A DNA stretch of 64,000 bases from Gemmatimonadaceae bacterium (GTDB lineage Bacteria; Gemmatimonadota; Gemmatimonadetes; Gemmatimonadales; Gemmatimonadaceae): NCBI GenBank assembly GCA_017881465.1, contig JADGQV010000001.1:1-64000 (forward strand), read 5' to 3'. The translations under genes and the position numbers were made by a program. Shown here in pieces: positions 19,516 through 29,900 of the stretch. How positions within the stretch are numbered: position 1 is the stretch's first letter; every line of letters begins with the position of its first letter. The notes beneath the pieces were generated by a model. That model saw nothing but the letters and a program-made list of their open reading frames with translations, searched no databases and was not told the DNA's origin.

Positions 19516-21956
19516 TAGACGCGTCCGCGCATCAGCAGCCGGCGATAGCGCAGCGCTTCGGCCTGGTTGGGATCGAACCGCAGCACACGCTCGAACGCCT
19601 GGATGGCGTCGGCTTCGCGGGCGAGGTCAATCAGGATCTCGCCGAGCGCGATCAGCGCGGCAAAGTGATAGACGTCGCGGCGAATGAGCGCCACGATCCG
19701 CGGCAGTGCGCTTCGCGACCGGCCGGTGCGCCGATATGGCCCCACCAGCTCCACTACTGCTGCATCGTGATTCGGCGCGGCTACGAGAACCGTCTCCAGC
19801 TCTCTGATCGCCCCCGTGTCGTCGCCGGCCTTCGCGAGGAGCCGCCCGAGCGCGATCCTCGTCTCCGCCTGCCGCTCGTCGATGCCGAGGCTCGAGCGGT
19901 ACGCCGCAATCGCCTCGATCGCATCACCGAGCGCCGCGTAGAGATCGCCGACTCGCTTCAACACGTTGGCATTGCGCGCCTCGCTCTTCTTGAGCGTGAC
20001 GAGGATTTCGCGAGCGCCCGGATTGTCGAGCGAAGCCACGCGCGCTTCCGCGGCCAGAAGGAGCAGGTTCACGTCGGTGCTTCCAGCCTCGACCAGAGCC
20101 TCGGCATATGGTCGCGCCTGCTCAGCGCGTCCGAGTGCGAGCAGCGACCGCGCGGTGCCTTGCCGCGCGTAGGAGTTCGTCTCCTCCATATCCAGCGCGC
20201 GCCGGTATCTCTCGAGCGCCTCTCCGTGCAGTCCCTGCGCCGCGAATCCGTCGCCGGCCAGCACCAGACCGAGAACCTTGTCGCCGCCGCGCGAGAGGAC
20301 CCGCGCAATCTCCGCCTGAGCGCGGTCGTACAGGCCCTTCGTGATCAGGTCGCGGGCGAGCGAGAACCCCGCCATTGCATCCTGCGACGCCGGAGTGGCA
20401 CGCACCGGCTTCTCGGCGAACAGCTCCTCTATGATGGCCGGGTCGAAGTGAAAATCTTCGACGTGTTCGACCGTTTCATCCGACTCGGTGATCGGCGGAG
20501 CGACGGTGAGCCTGATCTCCTCGTGCGGGAGCTCTATCGCCAGTTCGAGCTTCTGCGGCGTGTACATCGGATCGAGCGCCAGCGCGCGCTTCGTCTCGCG
20601 GAGCGCCGACGCGAAGTCGCCGAGGTTTGAGAGCGTGAAGCTCATGTTGTAGTGCGCTTCGGCGAAATCCGGATTTGCCTGGATCGCGCGCGCAAACGCG
20701 TTCCGCGCGTCGGTGTACTTCTCGAGCTCGACCAGGATCAGACCGATGCCGTTCCACGCCACGGGGTGCTCAGGCGCGGCGCTCAGCACCTGTCGATACG
20801 CTTCGAGCGCCAGCTCCGTGTGCTTCCTCCTGAACAACCCGAGGGCGAGGTTCAGGCGGGCTTCGACCGGAGGAGCGGGCGCCTGCAGTGCGCGCCTGAA
20901 TGAGTTGATCGCGGACTTGGTGTCGTTCTTGTGCCAGAGCAGCACGCCCAGGTTGTTCTGCGCGAACGGATAACTCGGGTCGATTTCCAGTGCCAGCGTG
21001 TAGCTCTGCTCCGCCTCGGCGTGCCTGCCTTCCAGTTGCAGCGCGACCCCCTTTCCGTTCCAGGTCTTCGCCGTCGGGGAAAACTCGCGCGCGAACCGCT
21101 CGGCGGTGGCGATCGCGGCGCCGGTATCGCGCTGCAGCAGGTACAGCTCCAGCATCGCCTGGAGCACCTCGGCGTTCGCTTCGCCGCCTTCGATCGCCTT
21201 CTCGTACTCGTGGAGCGCTTCCTGGAAGTAGCCCTTCTGCCTCAGCGCGCGGCCGAGCGTGATGTGCGCGCCGGCCGGCGTCCTCTGCTGGTGGCTCGGG
21301 GTCACGTCATGGCGATACGTCACGAGCGAGAGATTCGCCTGCGCTCGTACCAGCGTCGGATTCAGCAACACGGCGCGCCGATTCGCTTCGGCCGCCTCTT
21401 CACCGCGGCCCAGATCCCCGAGTATGAAGCCGATCAGATAAAGGGCGTCGGGATTCTCCGGGTTCAGCTCGATCGACCGCCTGACGGAGCGCATCGCGTC
21501 TTCGTGCAGACCGCGGTTGTAGAGAGTCTCGGCGAGCAGGAAATGGAGAACTGAGCTGTCGGGATCGAGCTCGATCGCGCGCTGAAAGAGAGTGTGCGCG
21601 CGCTCCATGCGGCCGCCCGTCTTCTCCGCGATCCCGCTCTGAACGAGCGCCTCGAGGTCCTCGGGATTGGCGCGCAGCCGCTCGTCGAGCTCGTGCAGTC
21701 GCCGCTCGACGATGCCGCTGTCTCCGTACGCGATCTCGAGGTTTCGCCTCGCCACGCCCATCCGCTCGTCAAGCGCGAGCGCGCGGGAGAACGCGACGAT
21801 CGCCTCGTCCGTCAGTCCCCTTCGAAAATAGAGGACACCGAGGTTGTTGTACGCGCCCGCATCCGAAGGATCGATTCGGCGGGCGAACGATCGCAGGATG
21901 TCGATCTCACCGCCCTGAGCGGCTGCCGATGGGCGGGCAGTTGCCGCTGCGCTCAT
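19515..21956 (-). CDS. Large TPR-repeat protein (813 aa)
   Basis: Serial 34-aa TPR-like units (AYNNLGVLYFRRGLTDEAIVAFSRALALDERM...; AEQSYTLALEIDPSYPFAQNNLGVLLWHKND...). Confidence 0.88.
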   Translation of the reverse strand: MSAAATARPSAAAQGGEIDILRSFARRIDPSDAGAYNNLGVLYFRRGLTDEAIVAFSRALALDERMGVARRNLEIAYGDSGIVERRLHELDERLRANPEDLEALVQSGIAEKTGGRMERAHTLFQRAIELDPDSSVLHFLLAETLYNRGLHEDAMRSVRRSIELNPENPDALYLIGFILGDLGRGEEAAEANRRAVLLNPTLVRAQANLSLVTYRHDVTPSHQQRTPAGAHITLGRALRQKGYFQEALHEYEKAIEGGEANAEVLQAMLELYLLQRDTGAAIATAERFAREFSPTAKTWNGKGVALQLEGRHAEAEQSYTLALEIDPSYPFAQNNLGVLLWHKNDTKSAINSFRRALQAPAPPVEARLNLALGLFRRKHTELALEAYRQVLSAAPEHPVAWNGIGLILVELEKYTDARNAFARAIQANPDFAEAHYNMSFTLSNLGDFASALRETKRALALDPMYTPQKLELAIELPHEEIRLTVAPPITESDETVEHVEDFHFDPAIIEELFAEKPVRATPASQDAMAGFSLARDLITKGLYDRAQAEIARVLSRGGDKVLGLVLAGDGFAAQGLHGEALERYRRALDMEETNSYARQGTARSLLALGRAEQARPYAEALVEAGSTDVNLLLLAAEARVASLDNPGAREILVTLKKSEARNANVLKRVGDLYAALGDAIEAIAAYRSSLGIDERQAETRIALGRLLAKAGDDTGAIRELETVLVAAPNHDAAVVELVGPYRRTGRSRSALPRIVALIRRDVYHFAALIALGEILIDLAREADAIQAFERVLRFDPNQAEALRYRRLLMRGRV

Positions 21957-21959
21957 GGG

Positions 21960-22607
21960 CTACTCTACGCGCACGGCGCGGAAGATGGCGTCGAATGCCT
22001 TCTGGTCGGGGACGAGCAGGAAGAATCCGTGCAGGCTCTCCACCGGCTCCTCGAGGAAGAACTCCGTCTCCACGCAAAGGATTGGAGATTCGGCCTGCGG
22101 TGCGCGGTCGCCCAGTGTCTTCAGAGCCTCCTCGGTCTTCCCGGTGGTGAGCGACGGCGGAGAGAGCATGAGGCGCATGTCGAGGAACTCACTGAGAGCC
22201 GTGAGATACGCGCCGGCGAGAATGTTTCCCGCTTCGTTCAGCGCCGACTGCTCGAGCTTGCCCAGACTCTGGGATGTCCCACGGGTCCGCCGCAGCATTC
22301 GCTCCGCGAGTCTCAGACCCGCCGGGATTGCCAGGAGAAACACCGTTTGCCCGCCGATGTCGCCGCTCATCGCCATCCGGACGGCGACGATCTCCACGCC
22401 GCTAGCGATCTCCGGCACGAAATCACCGGGCGGTACAATGTTCACCATCGGGACGCTGATCATGATGCGCGTGGCCGTCAGCGTCGAAAGCGCGGTCGCG
22501 GCGTGACCGGCGCCAATGTTGGCAACCTCGCGCAGCGCGTCGAGACGGGCGCTACTGAAGAGCGTCGTAGCGCTATCACCGGATGGTGTATTGCGGGGAT
22601 TAGTCAT
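21960..22607 (-). CDS. cheC: CheC-type CheY-P phosphatase
   Basis: Two D/S-x3-E-x2-N-x22-P motifs: DALREVANIGAG...SVP and SALNEAGNILAG...SPP. Start trimmed to MTNPRNTPSG. Confidence 0.87.
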   Translation of the reverse strand: MTNPRNTPSGDSATTLFSSARLDALREVANIGAGHAATALSTLTATRIMISVPMVNIVPPGDFVPEIASGVEIVAVRMAMSGDIGGQTVFLLAIPAGLRLAERMLRRTRGTSQSLGKLEQSALNEAGNILAGAYLTALSEFLDMRLMLSPPSLTTGKTEEALKTLGDRAPQAESPILCVETEFFLEEPVESLHGFFLLVPDQKAFDAIFRAVRVE

Positions 22608-22608
22608 T

Positions 22609-24219
22609 TCAGAGGAGACTGGAGGCGTCCACGATGAGAGCGGGCGATCCATCGCCAAGAATGGTCGCGCCGCTGAAAAGAGTCTTGCTGGCGTCCACGC
22701 CATCGAATTGCTTGACGACGATTTCCTGCTGGCCGATGAACTCGTCGACGATGAGCGCTGCGCGCCGCTCGGCCAGCTCGATGAGCACGACCTGACCGCT
22801 GGCGGCGCTGGCGGCCGGCGGCAGGCCGACGCGCTCACGCAGCCAGATGGCGGTGAAGAGATCGTCGCGGATGGCGACGACCTGCCTTCCCTTCGACTCG
22901 AGCAGCATCGGCTGCGAGAGGCTGAATGTCTCGAGTACGTGCGTGAGAGGGATCGCGTAAACCTCCTTGTCGACTCTTGCCAGGAGGGCGCGCGAGATGG
23001 CGAGCGTCAGAGGCAGACGCATGGCGACGCTGGTGCCGAGCCCCGCGTCGGTGTGCACCTCCAGCGAGCCGCCGAGCGCGCGCACCCGGGTAGCCACGAT
23101 GTCGAATCCGACACCGCGTCCCGAGATCTCGGTCACCTTCTCCGCCGTCGAGAAGCCGGGCCGGGATATGATCGAGATGAGCTCCTGCTCGGACAGCTTC
23201 GTGGTGCCCTGCTCGACCAAGCCCAGTTTCTTCGCGCGCGGCAGCACTCGCGACTGGTCTATTCCGCGGCCGTCGTCCGTCACACGAATGAGCACCGTCG
23301 CGCGGTCACGCTCCGCCGTGAGGATCAGAGTGGCGACGCGTGGCTTTCCGGCTCTCTCACGATCGTCCGGCGTCTCGACGCCGTGATCGAGCGAGTTCCG
23401 GAGCAGGTGCAGAACGGGCTCGCCCATCTCGTCGAGCATCGAGCGATCGAGCTCGATCTCCCGGCCTTCGATCTTGAAATCCACTTCTTTCCCGAGCGAG
23501 CGCGCGGTGTCGCGCACGACACGCGGGAAGCGCTCGAACACCTGCCACACCGGAACCATGCGGCTCGTCATGATCTCGTTCTGGAGCGTGGCCAGGATCT
23601 GGGAAGCGCGGAGCGTCGCCTCGAGCAGCGACTCGTCACCGAGCTGCTCAGCGATCTTCTGAATGCGGTCGCGCGCGATCACGAGCTCGCCAACGACGTT
23701 CATCAGGGTGTCGAGCCGCTTCGCGTCGATGCGGATGTGGCGCGGCGTCTTTTGCGCCGCCTGAACAGAAGGAGCCGACGGAGAGGGCGCCTTCCTGTCG
23801 ACCGCCACAATGGCGAATTCCGACGTGAACGTCTGCGGTGTCTCCTCGCTCGAGGCCGCTCGGATGCGGGCCATGATCTCCTTCACGTCGAGCTGCTGCG
23901 GAGCTGCACCCGTTGCCAGGTCTACTGCCTGCTCAAGCGCGTCCACGCCGGAGAAAAGCGTGTCGATGATCGGGCGCGTCACGACGAGCGCGCCGTTCCT
24001 GAGCTTGTCGAGCAGCGTCTCCAGCTCGTGGGACAGCTCTCCCACCGAAGTGTAGCCCATCGCGGCTCCCATGCCCTTCATCGTGTGAACCGCGCGAAAG
24101 AGACGCGCTATGGCCGTGTCGCTCCCGCCGCGCTCCAATTCGAGGAGCGCGTTGTTTATCTCGGAGAGGTTTTCACGGCTCTCCGAGAGAAAAAGCTTGG
24201 CGTAGCGACCCGTGTCCAC
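22609..24219 (-). CDS. cheA: Chemotaxis histidine kinase CheA
   Basis: HPt (LFRAVHTMKGMGAAMGY), dimerisation/HATPase (HLLRNSLDHGVE, DDGRGID, GRGVGFDIV), C-terminal CheW-like domain. Confidence 0.95.
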   Translation of the reverse strand: MDTGRYAKLFLSESRENLSEINNALLELERGGSDTAIARLFRAVHTMKGMGAAMGYTSVGELSHELETLLDKLRNGALVVTRPIIDTLFSGVDALEQAVDLATGAAPQQLDVKEIMARIRAASSEETPQTFTSEFAIVAVDRKAPSPSAPSVQAAQKTPRHIRIDAKRLDTLMNVVGELVIARDRIQKIAEQLGDESLLEATLRASQILATLQNEIMTSRMVPVWQVFERFPRVVRDTARSLGKEVDFKIEGREIELDRSMLDEMGEPVLHLLRNSLDHGVETPDDRERAGKPRVATLILTAERDRATVLIRVTDDGRGIDQSRVLPRAKKLGLVEQGTTKLSEQELISIISRPGFSTAEKVTEISGRGVGFDIVATRVRALGGSLEVHTDAGLGTSVAMRLPLTLAISRALLARVDKEVYAIPLTHVLETFSLSQPMLLESKGRQVVAIRDDLFTAIWLRERVGLPPAASAASGQVVLIELAERRAALIVDEFIGQQEIVVKQFDGVDASKTLFSGATILGDGSPALIVDASSLL

Positions 24220-24582
24220 CTAGGCGAGCACCCGCTGCACCGCTTCGAGAACGCGGCTCGGCTGGAACGGCTTCACCACGAAGTCGCGCGCTCCCGCCTG
24301 AAGGGCTTCCTGCACCAGGGCCTGCTGCCCCATCGCGCTGCACATGAGAATTCGCGCGGCAGGATCCATCTGGGTAATCTGCTTCACCGCTTCGATCCCG
24401 CCCATCTCCGGCATGATGATGTCCATCGTCACCAGATCCGGTTTCAGCTGCTGGTATTTCTCAACAGCCTGTTTCCCGTTTTCCGCTTCTCCGACGACCG
24501 TGAAGCCGGCCTGAGAAAGGATATCGCTGACCATCGTCCGCATGAACACCGCGTCGTCACAAACCAGCACAGTACTGCTCAC
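24220..24582 (-). CDS. cheY: Single-domain response regulator CheY
   Basis: TVLVCDDAVFMRTMV...LVTMDIIMPEMGG...CSAMGQ...VVKPFQ. Confidence 0.93.
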   Translation of the reverse strand: MSSTVLVCDDAVFMRTMVSDILSQAGFTVVGEAENGKQAVEKYQQLKPDLVTMDIIMPEMGGIEAVKQITQMDPAARILMCSAMGQQALVQEALQAGARDFVVKPFQPSRVLEAVQRVLA

Positions 24583-24583
24583 C

Positions 24584-25072
24584 CTACCTCCCTTGTCCGA
24601 TGACTTGCTGAACCACTGTCTTGATGTCGAGCACGAGGACGCGCTGCCCCTCGATCTCGACTGCTCCAGTTACCGCGCCCACGAGCGGGATTTCCGCCTG
24701 ATCCGCCGCCCCGAATTGATCTATCGGCACATCCTGAATGTCGCGAACGTCGTCAACGCCGATTCCGATCCACCGATCGAAATAATCGACCAGCAGGATC
24801 AGGCCTTCCGCGCGCCCGCGAGCGAGCTTGCCGAGCGAGGTGCCGCCGTCAATCACAGTCACGATGGTTCCGCGCAGATTGATGAGGCCGCGCACGGTAT
24901 CGGGAGCGCCCGGCAGCCTCGTTATGTGCTGCATGGGAACTATCTCTCGAAAGGAGTCCATGTCGCACGCGAAGGAGCTGTCGCCAATGTTGAACACGAG
25001 CAGGCGGCGGGTCGGTACGTGCGGCTCTTCCTCGACGACCTGTTCGGGAGGGAGCGCGACGGCGTCACTCAT
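24584..25072 (-). CDS. cheW: Chemotaxis coupling protein CheW
   Basis: RRLLVFNIGDSSFACDMDSFREIVPMQHITRLPGAPDTVRGLINLRGTIVTVIDGG. Confidence 0.93.
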   Translation of the reverse strand: MSDAVALPPEQVVEEEPHVPTRRLLVFNIGDSSFACDMDSFREIVPMQHITRLPGAPDTVRGLINLRGTIVTVIDGGTSLGKLARGRAEGLILLVDYFDRWIGIGVDDVRDIQDVPIDQFGAADQAEIPLVGAVTGAVEIEGQRVLVLDIKTVVQQVIGQGR

Positions 25073-26036
25073 AGAATCGGAACGCTGTGAGCGGGTCGAT
25101 GTCGTCCGCCAGTGCGTGCTCTCCGGCCATCACCGCGAGCGCGCTGCGCAAGTCCTCCGGAAGCGGAGAACGGAAATCGAGCGACTCGCCTGTCACGGGG
25201 TGGTTGAACGCGAGCCAGGCCGCGTGCAGGAAATGCCGCCTGGGAGGAAGTCCGGCCACACGACGTCCTCCGCCCCCGCCATACACGTCGTCGCCCATGA
25301 CAGGATGGCCGATAGACGCGAGATGAACGCGGATTTGGTGAGTCCGTCCTGAATGGAGATGGGCACGAAGAAGGTCCCCCGCATCGAACCGAGCAAGGCG
25401 TATGAGGTCGGTCTTGGCCGGCCGACCCTTATTGACGATTGCCATGCGCTTCCGGTCTCGGGGATCACGGGCTATCGGCTTGTCGATCGTGAGAGCGTCC
25501 GTCGAGATATGACCCCAGGTCATGACCGCGTATCGCCGGACCACCCGGCGGGCAGCGATCGCCGCGCTCAGAATCCGGTGCGACCGGTCGGTCTTGGCCA
25601 CCACCAGGAGGCCCGAGGTCTCCTTGTCGAGGCGGTGGACCATCCCGGCCCGCTCCGGCTCGCCCTCGGTCGAGAGGCTGCCCCCACGCCCCAGCAGGGC
25701 ATTCACGAGCGTGCCGCTCCAGTTCCCCGGTGCCGGGTGCACGACCATCCCGGCGGGCTTGTCCACCACGAGGAGGGCCTCATCCTCGTAGACCACGCTC
25801 ACGGGAATGTCTTCGCCCGAGATCGTCCGCTTCGCGGTCTTCGGGATCTCGATCCGCACCAGCTCCCCAGTCTCCGGCCGGTAGCTGGCCTTTTCGCGCC
25901 GCCCATCGACCTGCACATGTCCCTGAGCGATCAGCGTCGCCGCCTGGGTCCGCGAGAGCTCGGCACGGCTGGCAATAAAGAGATCGAGGCGGACATTGCT
26001 GTCCGCCTCGACGGGGAACTCTTTGACGTCGCTCAG
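25065..26036 (-). CDS. rluD: Pseudouridine synthase RluD/RluA family (S4 + catalytic)
   Basis: MVHRLDKETSGLLVVAKT, RTHQIRVHLASIGHPVMGD; S4-like N-terminus (LFIASRAELSRTQAATLIAQGHVQVDGR) extends upstream of the ORF-track start; likely CTG start at 26036 with GGAG upstream. Confidence 0.88.
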   Translation of the reverse strand: MSDVKEFPVEADSNVRLDLFIASRAELSRTQAATLIAQGHVQVDGRREKASYRPETGELVRIEIPKTAKRTISGEDIPVSVVYEDEALLVVDKPAGMVVHPAPGNWSGTLVNALLGRGGSLSTEGEPERAGMVHRLDKETSGLLVVAKTDRSHRILSAAIAARRVVRRYAVMTWGHISTDALTIDKPIARDPRDRKRMAIVNKGRPAKTDLIRLARFDAGDLLRAHLHSGRTHQIRVHLASIGHPVMGDDVYGGGGGRRVAGLPPRRHFLHAAWLAFNHPVTGESLDFRSPLPEDLRSALAVMAGEHALADDIDPLTAFRFYE

Positions 26037-26039
26037 AGC

Positions 26040-26576
26040 CTAGCTCTCCGCCGGCGTATCCGACACTGGCGTGGCTGCGACGGCGGGGCCGGAAGATCGC
26101 TCTTCCCCCCAAAGGACCCAGGCGAGGAGGAATGCGCCGATGCTGACGGCCATGTCAGCGACGTTGAAGGTCGGCCACCGCAGGTCGCCCACCCCGACAT
26201 CGATGAAGTCCACCACGCCCGTTGCCGACCGAATGCGGTCGATGAGATTGCCGACCGCTCCCCCGCAAACCAGAGCCAGGGCTAGCGTGCGCAGGAAATC
26301 TCGCTGCCGCGTGGCCTGGTACAGCCGTCCTAAAATCACGAGCGCCCCCGTCGTCAGCGCCATGAATATCCACCGCGAGTAGACGCCCAGGTTCAGCCCG
26401 AACGCGGCGCCCGGATTGTAGACGAGCGTCAGCCGGAGATGATTGGCGAGGATCTCGTGGGGGATATGCTGCGGCGACAACGTCGACGCGGCGATCAGCT
26501 TGGTCACCAGATCGACCGCCACCACCGTGATCAGCGTGCCCCAGAAGAGGGGCGGATTAGGCTTGGCGCTTTCCAT
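26040..26576 (-). CDS. lspA: Lipoprotein signal peptidase LspA
   Basis: LTLVYNPGAAFG, GGAVGNLIDRI, VVDFIDV...TFNVADMAVSIG; start trimmed to MESAKPNPP. Confidence 0.93.
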   Translation of the reverse strand: MESAKPNPPLFWGTLITVVAVDLVTKLIAASTLSPQHIPHEILANHLRLTLVYNPGAAFGLNLGVYSRWIFMALTTGALVILGRLYQATRQRDFLRTLALALVCGGAVGNLIDRIRSATGVVDFIDVGVGDLRWPTFNVADMAVSIGAFLLAWVLWGEERSSGPAVAATPVSDTPAES

Positions 26577-26979
26577 CTTCTTCGCGCTGCTTGCACTCGA
26601 TGCAATACCTGGCGTGCGGAAGCGCGTCGAGACGCTCGAAGCTGATCTCACGCCCGCAGTTGTGACACTTGCCGAACTGCTCGGGATTGCGATAGAGCCG
26701 GCGGAGCGCTTCGTCGATGTGCCAGAGGAAACGGCCTTCCTGGCTCGCGAACAGAAATGCCTTTTCGCGCTCCATTGCGTCGGTGCCCTGATCGGCCATG
26801 TGGAAGGAATATGCGCTCAGATCGCCGTCCGCGCTCTGCGGCGTCGATCCGAAAGTCTCGTCGTAGTGCCCCAGCTCCTTCAAGACGCGCTTCCGCTCTT
26901 CGAGCAGTCGCTTCTCGAAATGCTGAAGGCTCTTCTTTGGCATCGCCTTCGGTTTCTTGCTGCTGGCTGCTGTTGCCAT
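26557..26979 (-). CDS. DksA/TraR-type zinc finger protein
   Basis: C-terminal CHNCGREISFERLDALPHARYCIECK zinc finger. Confidence 0.9.
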   Translation of the reverse strand: MATAASSKKPKAMPKKSLQHFEKRLLEERKRVLKELGHYDETFGSTPQSADGDLSAYSFHMADQGTDAMEREKAFLFASQEGRFLWHIDEALRRLYRNPEQFGKCHNCGREISFERLDALPHARYCIECKQREEDGKRQA

Positions 26980-26981
26980 TT

Positions 26982-29900
26982 CTAACCTACCCTCTCCAAG
27001 GCGACTTCAACGCTCTGCCCATCAAGGTCGAACGCATGCGTCGCGTGTGTTCCGTCGATTTTCTCGCCCACAGAGACCTTCAGGGCGAGTACTTCATCGG
27101 CGATCCATTTCTGGAAGGCCTTCATCGCTTCCTGAATCTCCGCACCACCCGCAACGAAGAGCGTGATGCGATCGCTTACGGCGAAACCCAATTCTTTCCT
27201 CAACCGCTGAACGCGGCTCACCACCTCGCGCGCGAGTCCTTCGAGGCGCAGCTCGCGCGTTACAACCGAATCGAGCGCGGCAAAATAGCCGCCTTCCTCC
27301 TTTACCACCAAATCCCCGGAAGCGGTCCGCACGACCGTCAGATCCTCGGGGCTCAGCTCCCGCGACTCATTTCCGACCGAAATGTAAAGCGGCTTCCCCG
27401 CCTCGAACTCCCTCAGTGCCTCGCTGCTCAGTGCCTGGACCGCCTCGGCGGCAAGGGGGGTATCCTTGCTGAATTTCTTACCCAGCGATCTGAAATTCGG
27501 CCGAGCTTTTAAAGTTACTAGATCGTCGGCGCTGGAGATGAATTCGACCTTTTTTATGTTGAGCTCGGCCGCCAAGAGGGGGCTCAGCTCTGCCAACATC
27601 CCCTCTGCGCGCATCTGGGCTCCCTTCGAAACGGCCCCGTGAATCGGCACGACGCACACCAGCCGGGCCAAGGGTTGACGCACCTTGACGCCGGCTTCCT
27701 CGCGGGCGGCACGGCCCAGCGTAGCGAGGGTCCGAATGTGCCCCATCGGACGCTCCAGATCGACATCGATCGCCCCCGCTCCGGAGGCCCCACGCGTGAA
27801 CGGCGCCAGATGCACTGAGCCGCCCGTGAGCTCGCGATGGACCCAGTCGGTGATGAACGGAGCGAACGGTGCGAGCAGCCGGCACGTGACCGCGAGGATC
27901 TCGTGCAGCGTCGCGAACGCGGCGCGGTTGTCCGCGGCATCGACGTCGTAGAAGCGATGGCGGCTCTGGCGCACGTACCACTTCGACACGTCCTCGTCGA
28001 AGAAAGTCATCACCGCCTTGGCGGCGTTGGTGGCCTCGTAGCGGCCCAGCAGCTCGTCGGCTTCGCGCTCGACACTGGCAAGCCGCGACAGAACCCATCT
28101 GTCCAGCAGCGGACGATCCTGTGGCGCCGGATCCTTGTCGGATGGCGACCAGCCGAAGTTCGCGTACTCCGCAAAGATGCCGGTATAGACATTCTTGAAC
28201 GTGAGCAGGAAGCGCCCCGCGGTGTCGCGGATGCCCGCCTCGTCGAAGCGGCGCGGCGTCCAGAGCTGGCTCGAGGTCGTGAGGAAGAGCCGAACCGCGT
28301 CGGCACCGTAGCGCGGAATCACGGACGCGGGATCGATGATGTTCCCGAGCCGCTTCGACATTTTCTGTCCCTCGGCGTCGAGAACTAGATCGTTGACGAC
28401 GACGGCGCGGTACGGCGCGGTGTCGCCGACGACCGGTGAATGCGCCTCGTGGGCGAGCAGGTTGTTCGGCAGCGCATCACCGAGTCCGGTGGCGATCGCG
28501 AGCAAAGAATAGAACCATCCGCGCGTCTGGTCGATTCCCTCGGCGATGAAATCCGCGGGGTAGTAGCGCTCGAACTTGTCGCGGTTCTCGAACGGGAAAT
28601 GCCACTGCGCGAATGGCATCGACCCGGAATCGAACCAGGCGTCGATCACCTCGGGCGTGCGCGTCATCGTGCCGCCGCATTTGCACTGCCAGGTGTAGCG
28701 ATCGATGAACGGCTTGTGGGGGTCGAAGTTGGCGGCGAGCGCGACACCGGACCTCTCCGACAGCTCCGCGTATCCGCCGATGGCTTCCGCGTGCGAGTCG
28801 TCCCTATCGCAGACCCAGATCGGAAGCGGAGTGCCCCAGTAGCGGTCGCGCGAAACCGCCCAATCGATGTTGTTGGTCAGCCACTCCCCGAAGCGACCAG
28901 CTCCGGTTTCGGCCGGATGCCAGTCGACGCGCGAGTTGCGCACCAGCATCGCGTCCTTGAACTCGGTCGTGCGGATGAACCAGGAGGTGCGAGCGTAATA
29001 GAGCAGGGGCGTCTCGCAGCGCCAGCAATGCGGGTATGCGTGCTCGAACAGCGTCGATTTCCAGAGCACCCCGCGCCGCTTCAGCTCTTCGAGAATGACG
29101 GCGTCCGCGTCCTTTACGAACATTCCGCCCACGAGCGGCATGTCGGCCGGGAACTCGCCGCGGAGATTTACGGGCTGGAGGAACGCGAGTCCGTTGCGCT
29201 GCCCCGCCGCGTAATCGTCGGCGCCGAACGCGGGGGCCATGTGCACGACGCCGGTTCCTTCGTCGGCGGAGACGAAAGACTCGCCAACGATTATTTCGTG
29301 CTTGCCTTCCTTGTACTCCACCCAATCGAGCGGCCGCTTGTAGCGTTTCCCGACGAGATCGCTGCCACGGACGGAGCTCACCGTCTCCCAGCGGCCGGCG
29401 AAATCGTCACCCAGAACGGCGGGTGTGCGAGAGAGAGCGAGGATGATCGTCTCGTCCGTTTCAGATTTTCTTTTCCGCAACTCGACGTACTCGAGCGCCG
29501 GGTTCACCGCGAGCGCGACGTTCGAGACGAGCGTCCATGGGGTCGTCGTCCAGACCAGGATGCGCCGCCGCGTCTTCGCACCCTTGTCCTCAACAAGATC
29601 GAGCGCGACATAGACGCTCGGATCCTTCACATCCTTGTAACCCTGCGCGACTTCGTGGCTCGAGAGAGTCGTCCCGCAGCGAGCGCAGTACGGCAGGACC
29701 TTGTGGCCGCGGTACAGGCGTCCGCCACGGAACATCGTGGCGAGCGCCCACCAGACGCTCTCGATGTAATTATTGGAGTAGGTGACGTACGGATCGCTGT
29801 AGTCGAGCCAGTACCCGATCCGCTCGCTCAGCTCTTCCCAGTCAGTTCGGTAGCGCCAAACGCTCTCACGGCACATCTCGTTGAACCGCTCGACGCCGAT

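Noticed and set aside
22516-24603. 695-aa plus-strand ORF opposite cheA/cheY
   Set aside because: Arg/His/Asp-rich low-information translation typical of an antisense high-GC frame; no recognisable domain.
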